From UBA9676 sp036522155 (GTDB lineage: Bacteria > Actinomycetota > Actinomycetes > Streptosporangiales > Streptosporangiaceae): a stretch of 64,000 bases of DNA. Every line of letters begins with the position of its first letter. Position 1 is the first letter of the stretch. Made by a program: the position numbers and the translations under genes. Below, one piece after another: positions 25,078 to 34,751 of the stretch. The notes beneath the pieces were generated by a model. It was given only the letters and a program-made list of their open reading frames with translations, had not been told where the DNA came from and did not search any database. Location of the stretch: positions 1-64,000 of the forward strand of contig DATDGI010000268.1 of assembly GCA_036522155.1 (NCBI GenBank), in the 5' to 3' direction.

Positions 25078-25535
25078 GAGTGGCTGCTCGCGCCGTTAGG
25101 CAGATCGCCGGGGTTGAGGCCGTAACGCTGGCCGGGCGGCTGGTCGGCCGCGTACGGGTGGAGCGAGTAACGGATCCGGCGGTCGCTGGCCTCCTGCCGG
25201 TCGAGCCGGAACCCGGGCTCGCTGGCGGGCCGGTGCACGATGAAGCTCAGCGCGGTGGTCTGGCGGCCGAGCCGGGCGTCGTAGGCGGTGACCCGGATGT
25301 AGTGGTCCGGGCAGGCGGCCCGGCACTGGGTCACCTCGTACAGCGCGGCGGCCGGGTCGGCGATGCCGAACATCGGCAGCCCCCACATCTCCCAGAACAC
25401 GTTGCGCGGGTGCGGGTCGTCGGTGAATTCGACCGCGATCGCCCAGCCCTGCTCGATCGCGTAACCGGCCTGAGCGGCGATCTCGGCGTCGGTGAGGTCG
25501 GGCAGGTAGGAGAACGTGCCCTGGGTGATCCGCAT
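25074..25535 (-). CDS. cbbS: RuBisCO small subunit (red-type form I)
   Basis: 153 aa. Signature stretches are TQGTFSYLPDLTDAEI, WAIAVEFTDDPHPRN and FWEMWGLPMFG. The C-terminal extension past residue 110 (LDRQEASDRRIRYSLHPYA) includes the hairpin characteristic of red-type small subunits. It assembles with CbbL as L8S8. It lies 8 bases behind cbbL. Confidence 0.95.
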   Translation of the reverse strand: MRITQGTFSYLPDLTDAEIAAQAGYAIEQGWAIAVEFTDDPHPRNVFWEMWGLPMFGIADPAAALYEVTQCRAACPDHYIRVTAYDARLGRQTTALSFIVHRPASEPGFRLDRQEASDRRIRYSLHPYAADQPPGQRYGLNPGDLPNGASSHS

Positions 25536-25543
25536 CGCTGCTC

Positions 25544-26980
25544 CTAGACGCTCGGTGTGGCGACGACGTCGGGCGTGTCGGTGGAGGTGTAGTTGAAAGT
25601 GATCTCGCCCCAGGTGTCCAGCGCGACCTGCAGCGGCTGGCAGTGCCGGGCGGCGTCGCGCAGGATGTCCTCGCCCTCGTGGGCGAAGTCGCGGCCCTCG
25701 TTGCGGGCCTTGATCATGGCTTCGGCCGCGACCCGGTTGGCGGTGGCGCCGGCCGCGATCCCCAGCGGGTGGCCGATGGTGCCGCCGCCGAACTGGAGCA
25801 CCACGTCCTCGCCCAGGTAGTCAAGCAGCTGGTGCATCTGGCCCGCGTGAATGCCGCCGGAGGCAACCGGCATGGTGCCGGGCATCGACCCCCAGTCCTG
25901 GTCGAAGTAGATGCCCTGGCCGAGGTTGACCGGGATATGCGCTTCGCGCAGCGTGTCGTAGTAGCCACGCACCATGGACGGGTCGCCCTCCAGCTTGCCG
26001 ACCACGGTGCCGGCGTGGACGTGGTCCACCCCGATCAGCCGGCACCACTTGGCGATCACCCGGAAGCTCACCCCGTGCGTCTTCTGCCGGGTGTAGGTGC
26101 CATGCCCGGCGCGGTGCAGGTGCAGGATCACGCCGTTGTCGCGCGCCCACCGGGCCATCGAGTGCATCGCGGTGTAGCCGACGGTCAGGTCGATCATGAT
26201 GATCACGCTGCCGAGGTCGCGGGCGAAGCCGGCCCGCTGGTACATGTCCTCCATGGAGGCGGCGGTGACGTTGAGGTAGTGGCCCTTGATCTCCCCGGTC
26301 CGCTGCTGCGCCCGGTTGACCGCCTCCATGGTGAACAGGAACCGGTCCCGCCAGCGCATGAACGGCTGGGAGTTGATGTTCTCGTCGTCCTTGGTGAAGT
26401 CCAGCCCGCCGCGCAGCGCCTCGTAGACGACCCGGCCGTAGTTGCGCGCGGACAGGCCGAGCTTGGGCTTGGTGGTCGCGCCGAGCAGCGGGCGGCCGTA
26501 CTTGTTCAGGTACTCGCGCTCCATGACGATGCCGTGCGGCGGGCCCAGGAAGGTCTTGACGTAGGGCAGCGGGATCCGCATGTCCTCCAGCCGCAGCGCC
26601 CTGAGCGCCTTGAAGCCGAACACGTTGCCGATGATCGAGGAGGTCAGGTTGGGGATCGAGCCCTCCTCGAACAGGTCGATGTCGTAGGCGATGTAGGCGA
26701 TGTACTCGCTATCGCGGCCCGGCACCGGGTCCACCCGGTAGCACTTGGCCTGGTAGTGGTCGTAGGCGGTGAGCCGGTCGGTCCAGACCACGGTCCAGGT
26801 GGCGGTGGAGGACTCACCGGCCACCGCGGCGCCGGCTTCCTCCGGCGGGACGCCGTCCTGCGGCGTGATCCGGAAGGCGGCCAGCACGTCGGTGTCCCTG
26901 GGCTCATAGTCGGGGGCCCAGTAGCCCATCTGCGCGTACGGGATGACGCCCGCATTCCATCGTTCCTGCTCAGCGGCCAT
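25544..26980 (-). CDS. cbbL: RuBisCO large subunit (red-type form I, actinobacterial)
   Basis: 478 aa, full length. All catalytic residues are seen: Lys171 and Lys173 in TTKPKLGLS, the carbamylated Lys197 with Asp199 and Glu200 in GGLDFTKDDE, His289 in LHLHRAGH, loop-6 Lys329 in TVVGKLEGD, and Ser374 in PVASGGIHAG. Motifs such as LHLHRAGHGTY and GGGTIGHPLGI, together with CbbX, place it in the red lineage (form IC/ID/IE). Context suggests the actinobacterial IE clade. The ATG at 26980 follows GGAGG. It is the first catalytic gene after cbbR in the same direction. Confidence 0.96.
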   Translation of the reverse strand: MAAEQERWNAGVIPYAQMGYWAPDYEPRDTDVLAAFRITPQDGVPPEEAGAAVAGESSTATWTVVWTDRLTAYDHYQAKCYRVDPVPGRDSEYIAYIAYDIDLFEEGSIPNLTSSIIGNVFGFKALRALRLEDMRIPLPYVKTFLGPPHGIVMEREYLNKYGRPLLGATTKPKLGLSARNYGRVVYEALRGGLDFTKDDENINSQPFMRWRDRFLFTMEAVNRAQQRTGEIKGHYLNVTAASMEDMYQRAGFARDLGSVIIMIDLTVGYTAMHSMARWARDNGVILHLHRAGHGTYTRQKTHGVSFRVIAKWCRLIGVDHVHAGTVVGKLEGDPSMVRGYYDTLREAHIPVNLGQGIYFDQDWGSMPGTMPVASGGIHAGQMHQLLDYLGEDVVLQFGGGTIGHPLGIAAGATANRVAAEAMIKARNEGRDFAHEGEDILRDAARHCQPLQVALDTWGEITFNYTSTDTPDVVATPSV

Positions 26981-27040
26981 GAATCCTCCGTCGCGTGGCG
27001 GGCCTCGCTGGCTTCACCATGCCAGCCGACTTCCGCCCCG

Positions 27041-27073
27041 TCTATTGAGAGTTCACCGTTGACTGCCAATAGA
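27041..27073. promoter_or_regulatory. LysR-type (CbbR) operator between cbbR and cbbL
   Basis: Perfect 7-bp arms TCTATTG and CAATAGA are separated by 19 bases. The inner spacer has a second partial dyad, GTTCACCGTTGAC. The site lies 61-93 bases upstream of the cbbL ATG and is AT-richer than its surroundings. LysR regulators typically recognise such interrupted dyads in the promoters they control. Confidence 0.6.
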
Positions 27074-27077
27074 TCAG

Positions 27078-27992
27078 TTAACGATCAGCTGCCCGGCGGC
27101 CGGGCCGGTAGAAGCCGGCCCCGGCCAGCGCGTGCGCGACGAGCCGTGCCGCGGGCGGGGGCAGCGGGCCCGGGTGCCCGGCCAGGTACCAGTCACGGTG
27201 CAGGGGAGTGCCGGGGACGCTGATCTCGGCCAGCCGGCCGTCGGCGAGCTCGGCCGCGACCGCGTCCCGCGACAGCAGCGTGATGCCCAGCCCGACCTGC
27301 GCGGATTCCCGGATGGCCACGTTGGAGCCCACCATCAGCGTGCGCGGCGCGATGTCCAGGTCGGCGAGCAGCGCGCCGGTGCTGGCCCGGGTGCCCGACC
27401 CCGGTTCCCGCAGCAGCCAGATCTGCTGAGCCAGCCAGGGCACCAGCCCGGCCGCGGCCGGGGCCGCGCGGGCGAGTTCCGGAGCGGCCACCACCACCAG
27501 TTCGTGGGGCCGGACCCCGTGCACCTGCACGTCCCAGCCGGGCTCCGGGCGGCCGCCCAGCACCAGATCCACCTGGTGCCGGTCGAGCAGCGCCCGCACC
27601 CGGTCCCGGTTCCCAGCCTCCAGCCGCACCCCCGTCTGCGGGTAGGCCCGCCGGAAGCCGCTCAGCATGGCGGGCACGATCTGCTCGGCCGCGGTGGTCA
27701 CGGCGGCGATCCGCAGCTCACCGCGCTCGGGGTCGGCCGCCGCCGCGGCGGCCCGGCCGCCCTCGTCGAGCAGGCCGAGTATGCGCCGCGCGTAGCCGGT
27801 GTAGGCGGCGCCGGCGCTGGTCAGCCGCAGCCCGCGGCCGTCCGGTTCGACCAGGGCGACCCCGAGCGACTTCTGCAGCGCGGCCAGCGAGGCCGAGACC
27901 GCCGCCTGGGTGACCACGAGCTCGGCGGCCGCGGCCCGGACCGACCCGTTCTCGGCCACGGCCAGGAACGTGCGCAGCTGGTTGAGCGTCAC
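27078..27992 (-). CDS. cbbR: LysR-family regulator, probable CbbR
   Basis: 304 aa from GTG 27992, preceded by GAGGTGGGG. The N-terminal HTH is LRTFLAVAENGSVRAAAAELVVTQAAVSASL, followed by the linker helix and a periplasmic-binding-like effector domain. Unlike most cbbR genes, which are divergent from cbbL, it lies immediately upstream in the same direction. An interrupted dyad sits in the 97-base gap. CbbR homologues sense Calvin-cycle intermediates or NADPH. The assignment rests on position. Confidence 0.85.
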   Translation of the reverse strand: MTLNQLRTFLAVAENGSVRAAAAELVVTQAAVSASLAALQKSLGVALVEPDGRGLRLTSAGAAYTGYARRILGLLDEGGRAAAAAADPERGELRIAAVTTAAEQIVPAMLSGFRRAYPQTGVRLEAGNRDRVRALLDRHQVDLVLGGRPEPGWDVQVHGVRPHELVVVAAPELARAAPAAAGLVPWLAQQIWLLREPGSGTRASTGALLADLDIAPRTLMVGSNVAIRESAQVGLGITLLSRDAVAAELADGRLAEISVPGTPLHRDWYLAGHPGPLPPPAARLVAHALAGAGFYRPGRRAADR

Positions 27993-28102
27993 CGCCCCAC
28001 CTCAACTCATAAGCGAGCCCATAGGAGTTATCACTGTTAGTCAATCTATGCACATACTGTCGTGCCGGGCCGGGGCCGGCTCATCGGGGGGAGACTGGGG
28101 GA

Positions 28103-28780
28103 GTGGGCGATGATGGCGGGCGGTGGGTGGAGGTGCCACCCGAGCGGCTGGTGCGCTGGGTCGGCAACTTCGCCGGCCGGCACGGGCCGGCCACGGTGGA
28201 ACCCGGGCCGGAGGCCGTGGTGCTGCGTGCCCAGGACGGGACGGTGGCCGAATGCCACCCGCCGTTCCCGCCGCTGCCCGCCGGCGCGGACCCTGGGCAG
28301 GCCGATCCGGCCCGGCTGGCGGAGCTGATGGCCGCGCACGCGGCCGCCGCCCGGACGGTCGGGGTGCTGCTGGTCCGGCTCGGTGGCTACGCGGCCGGTG
28401 TGTTCGTCGGCGACCCGCCCGAACTGGTGGCGTCCAAGACGGGCTCCCGGCTGGTGCACGGCCGGGCCGCGGCCGGTGGCTGGTCACAGCACCGGTTCGC
28501 CCGCCGCCGGGAGAACCAGGCCACGGCCGCGCTCAAGGCCGCCGCCGACGCCGCGCTGGCGGTACTCGGGCCCTACACCGGCCGGCTCGACGCGGTCGTC
28601 CTGGGCGGCGACCGGCGGGCCATGGCCGGCCTGCGGGCCGACCCCAGGCTGGCCCCGCTGCTGGCCGGCGCGCAGGACCGCTTCCTGACGGTGCCCGACC
28701 CGCGGCTGGCGGTGCTGAAGGACACGCCACGGGCGTTCCGCGCCATCCGCATCCGGCTGACCGGCCCGGCCCAGCCATGA
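28103..28780 (+). CDS. Vms1-like release factor of the actinobacterial VLRF1 class
   Basis: 225 aa from GTG 28103. After an alpha/beta N-terminal part comes the motif GSRLVHGRAAAGGWSQHRFA, continuing RRRENQA, which resembles the catalytic loop of eRF1/Vms1-like factors (a Gly-Gly segment followed by a conserved Gln). A helix-rich domain with VLGGDRRAMAGLRADPRL follows. Known acVLRF1 proteins hydrolyse peptidyl-tRNA on obstructed ribosomal subunits. The next gene downstream is an ABC-F ATPase, another ribosome-acting factor. Recognition is by motif only. Confidence 0.65.
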   Translation: MGDDGGRWVEVPPERLVRWVGNFAGRHGPATVEPGPEAVVLRAQDGTVAECHPPFPPLPAGADPGQADPARLAELMAAHAAAARTVGVLLVRLGGYAAGVFVGDPPELVASKTGSRLVHGRAAAGGWSQHRFARRRENQATAALKAAADAALAVLGPYTGRLDAVVLGGDRRAMAGLRADPRLAPLLAGAQDRFLTVPDPRLAVLKDTPRAFRAIRIRLTGPAQP

Positions 28781-28914
28781 AAGATCGCGCGCGAGCGGTG
28801 CCCCCGGGCGGCGGGTAAACTAGCGGGATGCTGCCGCTCCTGCCGTGACCCGCATGCCCCGGCTGTGGGGCTGCGCACGGAATCCGGCGTCATCTTCTCA
28901 AGGAGTGGGTCCAC

Positions 28915-30513
<1,599 letters not shown>

Positions 30514-30537
30514 CCGCGCGGCGCGTCAAAATGCAGT

Positions 30538-30587
30538 GATCATTTACCCGGATGTGGGTAGCCGATCGGGAGGTAATGAGTGATCAT
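30538..30587. promoter_or_regulatory. Paired GATCAT motifs upstream of the Gbn gene
   Basis: GATCAT occurs at 30538-30543 and again at 30582-30587, 44 bases apart, with a further GATC at 30564-30567 between them. Streptomyces Gbn has been described as binding GATC-containing sites with a GATCAT consensus. Two such sites in the 126-base gap before its own gene suggest autoregulation. Confidence 0.5.
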
Positions 30588-30639
30588 GGACGGGGAGACG
30601 CGGTAACACTGCGATGACTTCAGTTCACGGGAGGTACGC

Positions 30640-30861
30640 GTGGCCGAGACCCTCAAGAAAGGCACCCGGGTCACTGGTGCCGACCGCGCCAAGCTGGCGT
30701 CTGACCTGAAGAAGAGGTACGACGCAGGCGAGAGCATCCGCTCGCTGGCTGCCGCGACCGGCCGTTCCTACGGTTTCGTGCACCGCATCCTGACCGAGAA
30801 CGGGGTGGCGCTGCGCGGCCGTGGCGGCGCGACCCGTGGCAAGGCCCGCGCGAGCCGCTGA
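30640..30861 (+). CDS. Gbn-like small helix-turn-helix nucleoid-associated protein
   Basis: 73 aa from GTG 30640 with GGGAGGT upstream. A Lys-rich start (MAETLKKGTRVTGADR) leads to one helix-turn-helix (SIRSLAAATGRSYGFVHRILTENGVAL) and a basic tail RGRGGATRGKARASR. This is the length and pattern of the actinobacterial Gbn family (SCO1839-like), small proteins that bind GATC sites genome-wide and stiffen or bend DNA. The enoyl-CoA hydratase gene downstream also follows it in Streptomyces, as far as I recall. Confidence 0.75.
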   Translation: MAETLKKGTRVTGADRAKLASDLKKRYDAGESIRSLAAATGRSYGFVHRILTENGVALRGRGGATRGKARASR

Positions 30862-30865
30862 CCTG

Positions 30866-31651
30866 ATGCCGCTGCCCGGCCCGGCCGAGCTGGCGCAGGC
30901 GGGGCTGCGGCTGGAACTGGATGTGCCGGTCGCGGGGGCGGCCACCGTCACCCTGTCCAGGCCGGAGCGGCGCAACGCGATGACCCCCGGCATGTGGCGG
31001 GGGCTGGCCGCGGTCGGGCGGTCCCTCCCGACGGCCGTCCGGGTGGTGGTGATCCGCGGCGACGGGCCGGTGTTCTGCGCCGGGATCGACCTGCGGCTGC
31101 TGGCCGGCGAAGCGGTGCCGGGTGAGGAGCCCATCCCCAGCCCGGCCGATCCGGGTTTCGAGGCGTGGATCGCGTCCTGCCAGGAAGGGTTCGGCTGGCT
31201 GCACGACGCGTCGATCGTGTCGGTGGCCGCGGTCCAGGGGCACGCCATCGGCGCCGGATTCCAGCTGGCGCTCGCGTGTGACCTGCGGGTGCTGGCCGAG
31301 GACGCGCAGCTATCCATGCGCGAGCCCACGCTCGGCCTGGTCCCGGACCTGATGGGGACAAAGCCACTTGTCGACCTGGCCGGCCTGCCACGGGCGCTGG
31401 AGCTGTGCCTGACCGGCCGCTCGGTGCCCGCCGCGGAAGCGCGCGCGCTCCGGCTGGCCGAGCTGGTCGTGCCCGGGAACGAGCTGGAGGCGGCGGTCAG
31501 CGACCTGGCCTCGGCCATCCTCGCCATTGACCCGGCGACCGCCCGGGCGGTCAAGCAGCTGCTGGGCCAGGCGGCCGCCAGCTCCCTGGCCGGGCAGGCG
31601 GCGGCCGAGCGGCACACCCAGGCGGCGCTTCAGCGGGGCAGGCTCGCGTAA
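30866..31651 (+). CDS. Enoyl-CoA hydratase/isomerase family protein
   Basis: 261 aa from ATG 30866, 4 bases after the Gbn gene. Crotonase-fold motifs are SRPERRNAMTPGMW, the first oxyanion-hole segment FCAGIDLRLL, and AAVQGHAIGAGFQLALACDLRVLAEDA. Two family members' Glu positions are occupied by Arg/Glu in SMREPTLGLVPD. The substrate and pathway are unknown. Its stop overlaps the convergent MBL-hydrolase gene by 22 bases. Confidence 0.85.
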   Translation: MPLPGPAELAQAGLRLELDVPVAGAATVTLSRPERRNAMTPGMWRGLAAVGRSLPTAVRVVVIRGDGPVFCAGIDLRLLAGEAVPGEEPIPSPADPGFEAWIASCQEGFGWLHDASIVSVAAVQGHAIGAGFQLALACDLRVLAEDAQLSMREPTLGLVPDLMGTKPLVDLAGLPRALELCLTGRSVPAAEARALRLAELVVPGNELEAAVSDLASAILAIDPATARAVKQLLGQAAASSLAGQAAAERHTQAALQRGRLA

Positions 31652-32697
31652 CAGGCCACGCCGCCGTCCCAGGAGACGGTCAGCCGGCCCTGCGCCACGA
31701 GCAGTTCCAGGTGCACCCGGGTCTCGGCGACCGCGAGCATCTGGTTGAACGGATCGAGCTCGTCCAGGTGCCGCTGGCGACGCGTCCACCGCAGCACCTG
31801 GGCCGCCTGGTAGGCGGTGGCCGCCCCGGCCGCGACCGCGTCCGCGCACTGGGCGAGGCGGACCTCGTGGTGGCGCAGCAGCTCGTCCACCCGGGCGTGG
31901 GTGCTCGCGGTGACCGGCCCATGGGCCGGCAGCAGCCGCAGATCCGGCATCGCCCGGACCAGCCGCAGCGACTCCAGATAGTCGCCCAGGGGCTGGCGGG
32001 CCATGACCGGCTCGAAGCCGATCGAGGGCGTGATGTGCGGCAGCACGTGGTCGCCGGCGAAGAGCAGCCCGGTGGCGGTGTCGGTGAAGACGACGTGGCC
32101 CTGGGTGTGGCCGGGGGTCGGCACCACCCGCAGGGTCCGGCCGTCCAGTTCGATCCGCTGCTGCGGCGCCAGCCACTCATCCGGCGCCTCCCAGCCGGGC
32201 GCCCGGGCCGAAGGGACCGCCCGGGCCGCCCGCAGCCGCTCGAGCACCGCTTCCGCTCCGCTCGCCCGCAGCTGCCTGATCTGCGGTTCGAGCGGCCGGG
32301 TGCCGCCCGCCAGCAGCACCCGGATGGCCTCGGCCTCACCCGCGCCCAGGCTCACCTTGCTGCCGAACTCCCGCCGCAGTGCCACCGCCTGCGTGTAGTG
32401 GTCCCGGTGGACGTGGGTGACCAGGAAGTGCCGGATGTCGCCGAGCTCGCAGCCGAGCCCGGCCAGCGCCGCCGACAGGGCCGCCCGCGACTCGGCCAGG
32501 GCCCAGCCGCCGTCGATGAGGACCAGGCTGTCACCGGCCGCCAGCACGTAGACGTTCACCGCTCGCAGGCCGTCGGTGGGCAGCGGGAGTGGCACCCGGT
32601 GCACCCCGGGGGCAACGGGGTAAGCGCCGGGCTCGGCCCAGTCCGCGGTGGTCGCCCCGGCTTGTCTGCTCACGGCTGTCCTTACGTCATCAGGCAC
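31630..32697 (-). CDS. Metallo-beta-lactamase-fold hydrolase
   Basis: 355 aa. The zinc-binding motif THVHRDHYTQ has Arg in place of the usual Ala/Ser of HxHxDH. Later ligands are PGHTQGHVVF, the bridging Asp in LFAGDHVLP, and PAHGP. The C-terminal about 80 residues form a winged-helix-like domain, as in LACTB2/glyoxalase-II-like enzymes. It probably hydrolyses a thioester or phosphodiester in the cytosol, but the substrate is unknown. It is divergent from the ABC exporter. Confidence 0.85.
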   Translation of the reverse strand: MPDDVRTAVSRQAGATTADWAEPGAYPVAPGVHRVPLPLPTDGLRAVNVYVLAAGDSLVLIDGGWALAESRAALSAALAGLGCELGDIRHFLVTHVHRDHYTQAVALRREFGSKVSLGAGEAEAIRVLLAGGTRPLEPQIRQLRASGAEAVLERLRAARAVPSARAPGWEAPDEWLAPQQRIELDGRTLRVVPTPGHTQGHVVFTDTATGLLFAGDHVLPHITPSIGFEPVMARQPLGDYLESLRLVRAMPDLRLLPAHGPVTASTHARVDELLRHHEVRLAQCADAVAAGAATAYQAAQVLRWTRRQRHLDELDPFNQMLAVAETRVHLELLVAQGRLTVSWDGGVACYASLPR

Positions 32698-32795
32698 GGC
32701 CTGTCCATGATCGCATCGGCGCCGATGCCGCCCGCCCGCGCGTTCACCCTGAGCTAACGCGGGAAGAGTGGCGCCCCGGCCGGTGTTGCCCGGTC

Positions 32796-34751
32796 ATGTA
32801 CAACGCGTGGCACACGATGCACTCGTACAGCCGCGACCGGTCCATCACCCATCAGCGGCTGAAGCCGGGCACCGTCCGCCGGATCGCCTCCTACGCCCGC
32901 CCGTACCGGTGGACGCTGGCGCTCTACCTGACCGCCACCTCGGTGTCGGCGGTGACCACGATCGCCGTGCCGCTGCTGCTCAAGACACTGATCGACCGCG
33001 GCATCCTGCCACGTCACACGGCCGTGGTGCTGGCGGTGGCCGGCCTGGTGGCCGGCCTGGCGGTGTTCGGCGCCCTGCTGTCGATCGGGCAGCGCTGGCT
33101 GTCGGCCCGGATCGGTGAGGGCCTCATCTACGACCTGCGCACCGAGGTGTTCGAGCACGTGCAGCGGCAGCCGATCGCCTTCTTCACCCGCGCCCAGACC
33201 GGCTCGCTGGTCAGCAGGCTGAACAGCGACGTCATCGGCGCCCAGCAGGCCATCACCTCGACCCTGTCCGGGGTGGTGTCCAACGTGCTGAGCCTGATCC
33301 TGGTACTGGGGGCGATGCTGTACCTGTCCTGGCTGGTGACCGTCGTCGCGCTGGTGCTGATCCCCATGTTCATCATCCCGGCCCGGCTGGTCGGCCGCCG
33401 CCTGCAGCGGCTGACCCGGGAGTCGATGCAGCTCGACGCCGCGATGGGCAGCACCATGACCGAGCGCTTCAACGTGGCCGGCGCCATGCTGGTCAAGCTG
33501 TTCGGCCGGCCCAGGGACGAGGCGCACGAGTTCGCCGGGCGGGCGGCCCGGGTCAGGGACATCGGCGTGGTCACCGCCATGTACGGCAGCACCCTGTTCA
33601 TCGCCCTCTCCCTGCTCGCCTCCCTGGCCACCGCGGTCGTCTACGGCCTGGGCGGCGCGCTGGTCATCCGCGACACCTTCCAGCTGGGCACGCTGGTCGC
33701 CCTGACCGTACTGCTGGCCCGGCTGTACGGGCCGATCACCGCGCTGTCCAACGTCCAGGTGGACGTGATGACCGCGCTGGTCAGCTTCGACCGGGTGTTC
33801 GAGGTGCTGGATCTCAAGCCGCTCATCGACGAGCGCCCGGGCGCGGTGCCACTGCCCGCGGCGGCCAGCGGCAACGGCCACCGGGTCACGGCGCCGGAGG
33901 TGACCTTCGATCACGTCTCGTTCCGCTACCCGTCGGCCAGCGAGGTGTCGCTCGCCTCGCTGGAGTCGATCGCGCTGCAGGTACCCGAGCGGCCCGGCAC
34001 CGGCCAGGACGTGCTGCGTGACATCAGCTTCACCGCCCCGGCCGGGAAGCTCACCGCGCTGGTCGGGCCGTCCGGCGCGGGCAAGACCACCATCACCCAC
34101 CTGGTCGCCCGGCTGTACGACCCCAACGCAGGAGCGGTCCGGATCGGCGGCCACGACCTGCGGGACATCACGCTGGACTCGCTGCACGACGCGGTCGGCG
34201 TGGTCACCCAGGACGCGCATATGTTCCACGACACGATCCGGGCCAACCTGGCCTACGCCCGGCCCAGAGCCACCGAGGCCGACCTGATCGAGGCGTGCCG
34301 GGCGGCCCAGATCTGGGAGCTGGTGGGCAGCCTGCCGGACGGCCTGGACACGGTGGTCGGCGACCGCGGGTACCGGCTGTCGGGCGGGGAGAAGCAGCGG
34401 CTGGCCATCGCCCGGCTGCTGCTCAAGGCGCCGTCGGTGGTGGTGCTGGACGAGGCCACCGCGCACCTGGATTCCGAGTCCGAGGTGGCGGTGAAGAACG
34501 CCCTGCGGACCGCGCTGGCCGGCCGGACCTCGCTGGTGATCGCGCACCGGCTGTCCACCATCCGGGAGGCCGACCAGATCCTGGTCATCGATCACGGCCA
34601 GGTGACCGAGACGGGGCGTCATGCCGACCTGCTGGCCGCGGGCGGCCTGTACGCCGAGCTGTACCAGACCCAGTTCGCCAGCCAGGAGCAGCCATCCGCG
34701 CCGGTGTCCACCGCCACCGCCACCGGGAACGGTGCCGGTCAGGCGCCGTAA
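32796..34751 (+). CDS. ABC-type exporter, fused permease and ATPase
   Basis: 651 aa from ATG 32796; ATG 32817 is the alternative. The N-terminal six-helix ABC exporter domain at about 25-320 includes FFTRAQTGSLVSRLNSDV in the coupling region. The ATPase at about 370-620 has GPSGAGKTTITHL, the Q-loop VTQDAHMFHD, LSGGEKQRLAIARLLL and VVVLDEATAHLD. An unusually long loop with NGHRVTAPEVTF and an insert before the Walker A (LASLESIALQVPERPGTGQ) is noted. It exports lipids, drugs or peptides; the substrate is unknown. A half-transporter such as this would work as a homodimer. Confidence 0.9.
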   Translation: MYNAWHTMHSYSRDRSITHQRLKPGTVRRIASYARPYRWTLALYLTATSVSAVTTIAVPLLLKTLIDRGILPRHTAVVLAVAGLVAGLAVFGALLSIGQRWLSARIGEGLIYDLRTEVFEHVQRQPIAFFTRAQTGSLVSRLNSDVIGAQQAITSTLSGVVSNVLSLILVLGAMLYLSWLVTVVALVLIPMFIIPARLVGRRLQRLTRESMQLDAAMGSTMTERFNVAGAMLVKLFGRPRDEAHEFAGRAARVRDIGVVTAMYGSTLFIALSLLASLATAVVYGLGGALVIRDTFQLGTLVALTVLLARLYGPITALSNVQVDVMTALVSFDRVFEVLDLKPLIDERPGAVPLPAAASGNGHRVTAPEVTFDHVSFRYPSASEVSLASLESIALQVPERPGTGQDVLRDISFTAPAGKLTALVGPSGAGKTTITHLVARLYDPNAGAVRIGGHDLRDITLDSLHDAVGVVTQDAHMFHDTIRANLAYARPRATEADLIEACRAAQIWELVGSLPDGLDTVVGDRGYRLSGGEKQRLAIARLLLKAPSVVVLDEATAHLDSESEVAVKNALRTALAGRTSLVIAHRLSTIREADQILVIDHGQVTETGRHADLLAAGGLYAELYQTQFASQEQPSAPVSTATATGNGAGQAP

